Assembly (NCBI GenBank): GCA_013399305.1
Contig: VXAI01000088.1
Location: forward strand, 162,979-226,978
From: Rostratula benghalensis
Lineage: Eukaryota > Chordata > Aves > Charadriiformes > Rostratulidae
Direction: 5' to 3'
Length of the DNA stretch: 64,000 nt
Positions 51,807-64,000 of this stretch are shown here, in pieces (the stretch's first letter is position 1; each line of letters begins with the position of its first letter). The notes beneath the pieces were generated by a model that did not search any database, was not told where the DNA came from, and was given only the letters and a program-made list of their open reading frames with translations. The position numbers were made by a program, and so were the translations under genes.

Positions 51807-52913
51807 TTACACAACCACTGAAATTGTTCCGCTTGTCATGCAATGATAATTAGGTCACTTTCACTTGTGCTTTTTTCCCTGTTGCAAAAACTTAACCAGT
51901 GTCTTGTGAAATTGTCTCACTGGACATAACTGATGCCAAGGTTCACCTCCTAGCAGGAACCCAGCAATACTGTAAATTTGGTAAAATCTAGAAAAACATT
52001 CCAGCTCACTCTTCTTGAGATGTGTTGCCTTTGCAATACTATTAAAATAGTTCTGTTAAATAATTTTTGTCACTAAATTAGCCATGTAAGTTTGAGTAGA
52101 CCTAATTAACTTTTTGCCATTTATATCTGATGCTTTTCATGTTCACTTTGCTGTTTTCAGTGGTGTTACAGGACAACAGCATACAACAAGGAAAGACCAC
52201 TTGTGTAGGAAAGTGCATATCTTCCCCACCCCTCCATGTATTTATTCATTTGGTTATTTATTAAATTTTTCTCCCCTACTGCTTTTATGTTCCGTGTTGT
52301 ATCTTTGAGATGAGGAGAGGAAGAAAGAAATTTTTGAGGACTAAGAGAATATGCTCTAGTAAACGGCTGTTCTTCTGGTAACTTCCTTATTGTACTGGGG
52401 GAAGCAATACCATAGATGGAAAATGAATTATTGAATTTTCTGTTGTAGGTACCATATTTTATTGAAATTGTAGACGACTCCTATTTGTTGGCACAAATTT
52501 TTTTGTAAAAGGCACTTTATTTTTTTTAAATGTATGGTTGAAGTTGAATTGGCAGTTGGGATTCAGTTGCCACTGTGATGAACAGTGGCATTTTTATAGA
52601 CCTCATTTAAGCAGCAGGGATCGACTGCGGACCCTTTGTATGGTATCTAATTAATTTCATTTTGCCTGCTTTTTTGTGCGTAAAAATAATTCACTGTTAC
52701 AGTGGGAGCATGAAGTCTGTCTTGATTAAGATTTTGTCCTCATATTCTAAGTTAAGACACTGCTGGGAGATTGGAGTTCAGAGTAATTTAAAGACCATAG
52801 CAGCTCTGCGAGAAGCACGCATGGGGTGTATTTTTTGATGGTACATTTGTATCTGAATTAAATTATTTTTTTCTCTTTTCTTCTTCCTGTTATTTTTCCC
52901 TGTTTTGGTATAG

Positions 52914-53021
52914 CCATTTTAGTGAACATTATCACCCTGTGTCTAAAGCGATTGGTCACCTAGCAACTATCGACTGTCTGTTCTCATTGGCCCAGGTGGC
53001 TAAACAAGGAGACTACTGCAG
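52914..53021 (+). CDS. MSH3: MSH3 exon 18 (lever helices)
   Basis: 108 bp between GGTATAG and GTAATC, starting with the last base of an aspartate codon and ending with AG of an arginine codon. It encodes [20 protein letters not shown] and [15 protein letters not shown]. The 'LA.(V/I)DC(I/L)FSLA.VA...YCRP' segment is the long lever helix that leads from the clamp back to the ATPase domain and is conserved in all MutS proteins. Human has '[20 protein letters not shown]' (recalled). Confidence 0.97.
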
Positions 53022-53263
53022 GTAATCAATTTTTAATTTTTATTTAGGATTTTATAGGGAATTATAAGAGAGTATTTAAAATAAATTCGAATTTAATAAG
53101 TGTACTGTGATAAAATGCATTATTAAAATTGTTTACAGTAGTTCCAACTTAATCTGATTTTGCAAAGCAGCACTTACAGGCTTAATGAAAATCTGTAAAC
53201 ATTTCAGCTCAAATTGTACATCTTATGTTTGTCTGTTTGACCTGAGTCTGGTAGATGATACCT

Positions 53264-53307
53264 CACACACACACGCGCACATATATATACACATATATAT
53301 ATATATG
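53264..53307 (+). repeat. (CA)n(TA)n compound microsatellite
   Basis: CA units with a CGCGCA interruption pass into TATATA, then CACA and TATATATATATATG. Likely to be polymorphic. Confidence 0.9.
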
Positions 53308-55752
53308 TAAAAATACATGTTGGACTTCACATAGAATTTTTTTTCTCCTGTATTTTTGGGTTTTTTTGTTCTCAGCAAGGTCTGAATGTATAACATCTTT
53401 CTAATACCTAAGATTCTAAGGTGTATGAAGTATGTTTCAAAGAAGTAATTTCAGGTAAATAATAGGTAAATATTAGTGCCAGCTTCCAGAATAGTGGTGA
53501 TGCCTGCTGGTCATGCGTTGGATCTGATGAGCTGTCCCTGAGACTCTGCAGAGGGGAGACATGAACCCTCAGGTCTTCCTCCCCCTCACGAGCTCACATC
53601 TCTTGTACCCACACAGAGATGGTCAGTCTAAATGCTGATTATTTCCCATCATCCACATACATTTAATACATGATTTGTATCAACTTATCATAGACTTCTG
53701 CTTTTATACAGCATTAAAGAGAATATTGATCACTTCTGGACTTGTGGGATCTTGTGTGCCTCTATCAAAATCTTTTTGAGAGTAATTGCTCCACTTATTT
53801 CAGTATACTCAGATGAGAAAACAAACTGAAATCTGATTAATTCACTGTGCAGAGTTTAAATAATTCACTGAATTTTAAAAGAGTGGCTTAGTGCTTGTCA
53901 AGTGGCAGGAAGGAGACTTCCCAGTGAAACTTCAGCTGCAGGGAAGGTGTCAATAATTGATTTTGGAGGTCTACTGAAGGTAGAAGGGGACTTTCACATT
54001 TACTAATTTAAATATTTCGGAGGATTGTTTTTTGGTTAACTGAAGGCTGTTTCATATCACCTTATCTGAGGCATGTAAACAAGTTGTGAAGTCAGGCGCA
54101 CAGGTGCTCCACGCGGTTGTTGTAGAGGGGGGAACACTTCTTACAGTTCTGAGGCGTCTTGGTACCCCTGTGTTGGAAGACTCATTCTTCTACACAGATG
54201 ATGTACAGCGTCAGGACTCTGAGGCAGCAAAGTTGGATACGTAAATATGACAGTGCAGGTAGCCCAGAGATCATCATCTGCTGTTTGAGTAACAACTCTG
54301 CAGACTGTGAATTTAGTTAGCTTTAAGGAATGGTGTTGAAAAGATAAGTACGTGACTAAAGAACATTATACATTCCAGAGAAATTTACAATTTACTTTTT
54401 TTCTCTCTTACTGCATGGCACAGTGTTGTCTGATTGTGGGAACAATGGGAAGGGAAGACCTTTTGGGTGATTGTGGCTGAGGCCCTACTTCTGTGGACCT
54501 CACAATCTGAAACCAGAGCAGGCAATCAGCAAGGCTCATAGCATCCTGAAATCGCATCTTATCTCACAGTTACTTGGAAGGAGGCTGGAGCAGTTAAAAA
54601 ATGGGAATTATTTCCATAAACAAGGGCAGAATTATAAAATGGCAAATGGATCATTTAGTTGTCATCTCCCTCTCTTGAATGCAAAATGGAGAGGTGGAGG
54701 AGGAAGTGCTTCTAGATACATGCTCATCCCTTTTCAGACATCACATTACAGCTTCAAATAGCTTACCCATTCAACAAATGGAGAGTGGAATTTTGGGTCT
54801 TTGTCCCCAAGGCGTAAGACTCTGTCTGTATTTGTTTCATCTGAGCTGTACAATTGCTGTAAACATCTTTTTGCTGAAGAGCTGCACCTTTATGAGCTTG
54901 CACCCCTTTCCCATTGCCAGGTGTTCCAAACGTGCCATTTATTTTGTCTTTCAAATTGCATCATTATTCTTCACCCCAAGAAAAATCACACTCCCTATGT
55001 CTTCTCTTCCCTCTAAAACATGTTTGTTAATTTCCAGTCAAAAAATTCTGTGGCTTTATTCCAGTATTCTCTTTTTTTCAGCTGCCACCACTTCCCTTAG
55101 TTCCAGCTCTTACTTCAGAGAGATTGTATTTCCAGTGTAGGAAAACATTGCTGAGACATGAAACAGCATTTACCTCCCCGTTGAATGCTGCACTCCAATT
55201 TACAATGAAAAAGTAAAACTAGGTTGCAGAGAGCAAAAAGAAGTCATAGTCATAATTCAGTGGAACATGCTGCTTTTGCACTGTTTGTTCTGTGAAGAAC
55301 ACACAGCTTTTGCAGACAGAGCTTTTCAGGTGTGGAGATATGTAATACAGAATTAAACATGTTATAGTTATCAGACATGTAGACATATTTGTAGCTAAGG
55401 TGGAAGCATTTGAGTATTGATCTGTTTGCGTATTAATAACTAAAAAGGTACTGTCATTTCAGTGTTCAACTTGGATAATAAGCTCTTTCTAAAGGCAGTT
55501 ATTGTTTGATGACTTGTACACATTTGGGAGTTGCTGTCAGATTATGAGAGGTGCTAAAGTTTATAGGAGACTTAAAGCTGTTATACAGTAGTCTTTGATT
55601 TCTGTCATTTAATGTGTTGTCAGTCATAATATATGTAGTTGGGCAATTTTTTTTCACTCCTCATGCTCCAGGTGTGACTTAATGCAGTAACAGGCTGGAT
55701 GAGTTCATAAGCAAAAAAATTCTGAGAATATGAAATGTGTCTACAAAAGACA

Positions 55753-55786
55753 GTACTTTGCAGAAGTTGGTACTTTGCAGAAGTGG
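55753..55786 (+). repeat. 17-bp tandem duplication
   Basis: GTACTTTGCAGAAGTTG is followed directly by GTACTTTGCAGAAGTGG: two units with one base different. It is a recent local duplication in intron 18. Confidence 0.85.
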
Positions 55787-56132
55787 GAAGAACACAGACT
55801 GCCCTCCAGTTTGGGGGTTTTGCTATTGCTCATTCATTTTGTAGTTCTTAACAGTTCTTTAGAATACACTTAAATGACCAAAAAGCATTGCCTGGGTAAT
55901 GAAAAAAATAAGAAAATACAGTTTCTTTATCCAATCCGCTAACGCTTTTTATAACTGAATGAAACCGAAGAACTTTTTCAAACTATTTGATAGCAGTAAT
56001 TCTTTTTTGTCAATGTAATTTTTTTCCACAAAAATCTGCATCACAGATGACTCTACTACAGACTTTAGTTTCAGTATTTCTAAATAATCAGTTACAATAA
56101 GGATTGAAATTTATGTCTCTTCCCTTTTGCAG

Positions 56133-56247
56133 ACCAACCGTGCAAGATAATCGTCGAGAAATAATTATAAAAAATGGGAGGCACCCTGTGATTGATGTAT
56201 TACTGGGAGAACAGGATCAGTATGTTCCAAATACCACTAACCTTTCA
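56133..56247 (+). CDS. MSH3: MSH3 exon 19 (entry to the ATPase domain)
   Basis: 115 bp between TTTTGCAG and GTAAGT. The first base completes an arginine codon and the exon ends in phase 0. It encodes [20 protein letters not shown], then [18 protein letters not shown]. The 'I.NGRHPV(I/V)' motif marks the start of MutS domain V, the ATPase, and packs against the nucleotide. It is nearly identical to human MSH3 from memory. Confidence 0.97.
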
Positions 56248-59728
<3,481 letters not shown>

Positions 59729-60868
59729 TAATCTCACAAAACCTCCTGTATGTTTATGAAAACATTATTGTGGCAGGGTGTGTGTCTGTATATCAAAGTA
59801 TAATTTAACTTTTCATTTTGAACTTTAGAATTTATACTTGAAGTTTCCTTTTTAATTGTAAATAAATGCAATGGTTCTTAGGTTTTGGTTCTGATTTTCT
59901 AGTAAGCTCTAGTACTTGTTTTGGAATCTTAGAATCTCTACAGGATAAGATTGTCAATGTGTCTGCCTTAATTTAGATCCAGACATATAACTTCATCTGC
60001 CTGAATGGACATCTCAGTCAAATTTATTCTGTAGCATGATAGCCAAATGATGTTCTAAAATTAATACTGTCACCTCTAAAAATCGTGGCACATTTTCTGC
60101 TATGCTGTGCAGTGGTACATACTCAAAATATTTGGAGCTGAGTATATACTATGCTTATTATCCTTCCCATACTATCAGTCTTGATGTCTTTTAAAGAATG
60201 GATAATGGTGGTTCATTTCACTCAGCATGTCTTAGTCTCATTTTAAGATAGCGCTGAGTAATTTTTAAAGATTATCACTACAGTCAAAACTGTTATATTT
60301 TATAATCTAATATTTCCAAGGATTATCCCGCTTTTTCCCCCCTCTCTTTAATCTATTTGTTTAATCAGCAAAAGTTCTTTGTTACTGATGGTATTTGTGA
60401 TGGATAATTATTTATGGTTATAAGTTTCACAATTATGTATCTGTGGTGCATTTATTTTTCCTGAAATCCTAGTTCTGTGACAGCAGAGAGCATTTCAGAG
60501 TTAACTTTCAACAGGAATCTAAATACTGCTCATTTGGGATTGCTTCATCATGTAAAGATGTTACATTCTTATGCTTCACTGTGTCATGACAAAAATGAAT
60601 GAAATCATACTTTGGTGTTCATCAGTGCAGCAGAACAAATTAGAAAATGATTTGTTTTATCTTTCCAGAATTATTTTAGAGCTGAAAATTTAGAATATTT
60701 ACCTTTTTTTTTTCCTCTGCCGTGTGTTGAGAGGAGTTGACTGGTTGATTGGATGAACATTTCTCAAGGGGACATGGAGATACACAAGGTCTGATTTACA
60801 TTACAGAAAAAATCTTACACCATTCCTAACAACTTCAAGAATTCTGCCTTCCTCAGTGTTTTGTAGGT

Positions 60869-60901
60869 GTACTTTTACTTAGTTCACATAAGTAAAAGTA
60901 C
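60869..60901. repeat. Perfect inverted repeat, 13-bp arms, 7-nt loop
   Basis: GTACTTTTACTTA (60869-60881) and TAAGTAAAAGTAC (60889-60901) are exact complements around the loop GTTCACA. The stem does not extend further. It is too short for a microRNA precursor. It could form a cruciform or mark a small palindromic duplication. Confidence 0.85.
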
Positions 60902-61917
60902 TGTTACTCAGCGTGCTTTTACCGATGTTTACATTGACTTACTTCCTAACCATACGTGCATAAGTCTTTTACTCTTGAGCTTAGTATCCCCTTTCCTCTA
61001 CTGTTCTCTGACTGTCATGACAAGATTGTTTCTGCAGAAAAATTAAGAAATGTGACACAGTCACCAGGAGTGTAATTTTGTGTTGTGCCCACTATAAAGT
61101 GAACAAATTGGGTTTTGTAATCTCTGGTGTGAAAACCTTGAAATGAGTTCCAGCTGTTGCTCACTGCATTTCTCTGATTTCACTTAGCTTTTCTCCACAT
61201 TATAGGCATTTTTCACATCTGTTCTTATAAGTTAGTGTGGTTGAAGGTAAAATCTCAGCTTTTAGATTTCAAGCTAAGCAGACCTGGAAGCATGTTGCTT
61301 ACTGGCTGTGATGTTTCAGAACATTTAATTTGGAGCCCAGCCAGATTCTAACACTGGGGATTGATTTTTTTACTATTTTTTGTGCCCCTCCCCCCCGTCT
61401 AAAGTAACTTCAGAAGCTCTGCTGGATATGCCATTCTTCATTTAATGTGAAATGTGTCAAACATCAGATGAGTATACTAAAGAATAACTTAAATTCTTGT
61501 CATTGCAATGGCAAGTAGGAATAAACTAATTGGCTCAATATTAATCGAGAAGAATTGAAAATATATTACTTAGATAGAAACAGTCATGTATAAGTTAAAA
61601 TGTTAACAGGAAGCAAAAAAGCTGAGTTTATGTATTGCACTCCTTCAGAAATCCAAGATGGTCACTTCAATTTGCAGATTATCAGTGGAACTGCTTGTCT
61701 GTGCATCTGTTTAAATTTCTCTCTTCTGTGTAGTGTAATTTGATGAAATCAATTGTACTATTGGGACAGGCACTAGCCATTTGTGATGTGCTTACAGGAT
61801 ACTAGATTTTGACCCAGTTGTAGTTTTCCTTCCAGTACGAATGTTCAAGAGGATACTTACATTATTACTGCTCTTCAGCCTGTGGAATATGGGAACTTTT
61901 CATGCTCTGCTTATACA

Positions 61918-62355
61918 AGTAGGGCTACAAAGATGATTAGGGGCCTACTCCATCTCTCTTATGAGGAAATGCTGAGGGACTTAGGTCTTTTTAGCCTGGA
62001 GAAGACTGAGGGGGAATCTTATCAATGCCTAAAAATACTTAAAGGGTAGGTGTCAAGAGGATGGGGCCAGTCTGTTTTCAGTGGTGCCCAGGGACAGAAC
62101 AAGAGGGAGTAGACACAAACTTGAACAGAAGAAGTTCCATCTAAACACAAGGAGGAACTTCTTCACTTTGAGGGTGGCAGAGCCCTGGAAGAGTCTGCTC
62201 AGAGAGGTAGTGGAGTCTCTGTCTCTGGAGATGTTCAAAACCCACCTGGACATGTTTCTGTGTAACCTGTTCTGGGTGGACCTGCTTTGGCAGGGGGATT
62301 GGACTAGATGATCTCCAGAGGTCCCTTCCAACCCCATGTCACTCTGATTCTGTAA
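61918..62355 (+). mobile_element. CR1 LINE 3' end, truncated
   Basis: Same orientation as MSH3. It opens with the decayed CR1 ORF2 C-terminal part ([41 protein letters not shown]). It continues through the 3' UTR with TTGGACTAGATGATCTCCAG and CCCTTCCAACCCC, and ends near CTCTGATTCTGTAATGAC. It is frameshifted and lacks the reverse transcriptase, so it is inactive. The sequence differs from the intron 17 copy (for example GGACCTGCTTTGGCAGG), pointing to another CR1 subfamily. Confidence 0.92.
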
Positions 62356-64000
62356 TGACATCCATGCTCCTCCAAGTAGGTGACCTGTCAGTGCTCTTCC
62401 TTCACTGTTGTGTTATATTTAACTGTCAGTAGCCATGAAATGGTTTCTAGTGCCCAGTCTTGTCTTTGCCTAACACCTGCTTCAATTTTGCCTTCTCCAA
62501 ATCATGAACTTCACCCTTTCCAATGGGAGGAGGAGTAACTTAACCATATTCTGGAACACAGATGGCTCAAGGTGAACAGAGACTGCCCAAGAAATAGGCA
62601 CCTGTTTTTATTTGTTTGGATTTTTAGGGTTGCGGGTTTTTTCTAGGTTGTAGGAAATGTCTTAAAGTATGTAAGTCTGCCAGGGCAGGTTAATGTGATT
62701 TTATATTCGGGGTATTTCTTAGCTCTAAGAAACGATCCTTTATTAGCCTTTAATGCCTGGCTGGGGGAGAGAAACAATAAATACAGCTGCCACGTACGTC
62801 CTGCATTTCCTACAATGCTCTGCCTGTTTGACCATATGTTTCTAAAGCCTCAGTTTCTGCAAAGAACTCTCCTCTGATAGGGAATGAATTTGTGATTAGA
62901 GATTTTCTTTTAACTCTCAGTTTTACTGGTTTTGTTTTTCTTCTTCTTCAGTGTTTTTTTCTGAGAGTTGTTTGTGTTTGGGTTTTTTTAATAGGATAAC
63001 AGCTATGCAGACCTCCTTTCTGTAATGCCACCCCAGGCCACAAGTGTCTTGCTGGAAAATGGGATTTTATTTTTGTTGTTGTTGTTGATAACTTTGGTAT
63101 ATTTTTAATCTTTTAAAAACATTGCATGGGAAGATGCCAGTTTCCAAGTTATTTTCGTCACTGCCATGGTGTGTTGTTTTCTAGATGCTGTTATTAGCAT
63201 AGCACCCCTGCTGCGAGGGAGGCTTTATGGGCTGACTCTATGAGGAGTGCTGTGCATCAGGAGCACCAACAGTTCTGCTGCTTGCTAAATTTTTTGGAAT
63301 GTTGGTGCTTTATACTGCAGGCTCCATTTTTTGTTTGTGGACTGCATTTTCGAAGTGTGAATTTTTATAGGTTTAAGAGATTAACATTTGTCTAGAATTT
63401 GTATCTTGTGCTCTAAGTAGGGTTTCCATGGAAATCGAAAGGTTGCTACTATGGTTATTCTTTTGGATATATTTAGTATTTATGTATACAGCTTTTCTAA
63501 ATTGACTTTAAATACTGCATTATATTAAACATTAACGACGCAAAAGGAATTGTATTGCTTACAGGTACAGTTAAAATAGGAGTGATTAATCTTCATTACT
63601 GGATGTATAGACACAATGCAGTGCTAAGGCTAGTCCAGACATTTCAGAGTAGTTTTGATGATTTCATCCTAAATAGGGGGAAAAGAAGAGAATCTTTTGC
63701 TGGATAATGCCCCTAAGCCCAGATGATACACTCTTACAAGTCTGTAAATTGAATAGTTGGAGGGGGAAGAGTAATTTCCTACAGCGCCCTTACTTGTGTT
63801 AGTCACTCTTAAGGAAGACTCCAAGTACTACTATAGAGTCTCCCAAATCTCACCATTTCACATGTGTAAAAACAACTTTGCTTTGCTTTGTTCCTAAGCC
63901 TCGGTAGGATTAGATACTAGGATTGTGAAGTAAGTAAAAAATTTGCATTAGGTTAGTGGCTCCAGCTTCATAACATCAGACTAAAAGGACACTAAATAAT

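Larger units (their letters stand above)
53022..56132 (+). other. MSH3: MSH3 intron 18
   Basis: 3111 bp. It contains a CA/TA microsatellite (53264-53307) and a 17-bp tandem duplication (55753-55786). A + strand open frame at 54679-55140 has no recognisable product. No transposon is recognised. It ends CTTCCCTTTTGCAG. Confidence 0.95.

Noticed and set aside
54679..55140. 153-codon + strand frame in intron 18
   Set aside because: There is no recognisable domain or gene-like context. It is Ser/Leu/Phe-rich as expected of T-rich intron sequence.

Overview
The window is vertebrate nuclear DNA, most likely from a bird. It is AT-rich and intron-dominated, and it carries several chicken-repeat-1 (CR1) LINE fragments. 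Their 3' ends have the octamer-like ATTCTATGATTCTGTG tail that is typical of avian CR1. Turtles and crocodilians also carry CR1, so 'bird' is an inference. One run of 110 Ns marks a draft-assembly gap.

The only gene I can support is MSH3 (MutS homolog 3) on the + strand. Twelve coding exons lie between 12211 and 59727. All have GT-AG splice sites and compatible reading phases, and there is no in-frame stop. They total 1476 bp (492 codons). From the protein match and exon phases they correspond to exons 9-20 of the 24-exon human gene. They cover the end of the connector domain, the lever/core domain, the clamp, and the start of the ATPase domain including the Walker A loop (59600-59626). The mismatch-binding domain and the first exons lie upstream of the window. 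Walker B, the signature region and the C-terminus lie downstream.

Layout: 1-12210 is the 3' part of intron 8. 12211-13645 holds exons 9 and 10, separated by an intron with an antisense CR1 piece. 20490-21004 holds exons 11 and 12, only 320 bp apart. 32178-32310 is exon 13. The large intron 13 (9.3 kb) holds an antisense CR1 and a possible LTR fragment. 41620-49416 holds exons 14-17, with the assembly gap just after exon 14 and a purine-rich kilobase in intron 15. 52914-59727 holds exons 18-20, and intron 17 contains the longest CR1. 59728-64000 is the beginning of intron 20 with another CR1 3' end.

I saw no second gene, structured RNA gene, CRISPR array or prokaryotic-type system. The more unusual observations are: a CR1 copy interrupted by an inverted CR1 piece (about 50700-50836); a 13-T tract in the splice acceptor of exon 10; a 1-kb purine-rich intronic block; several perfect short hairpins; and a few unexplained open frames (notably 8010-8177, 27493-27942 and 30623-31204) that may be chance or relics. 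In birds MSH3 lies on the Z chromosome, so this is probably a Z-linked segment (established synteny, not visible in the sequence).
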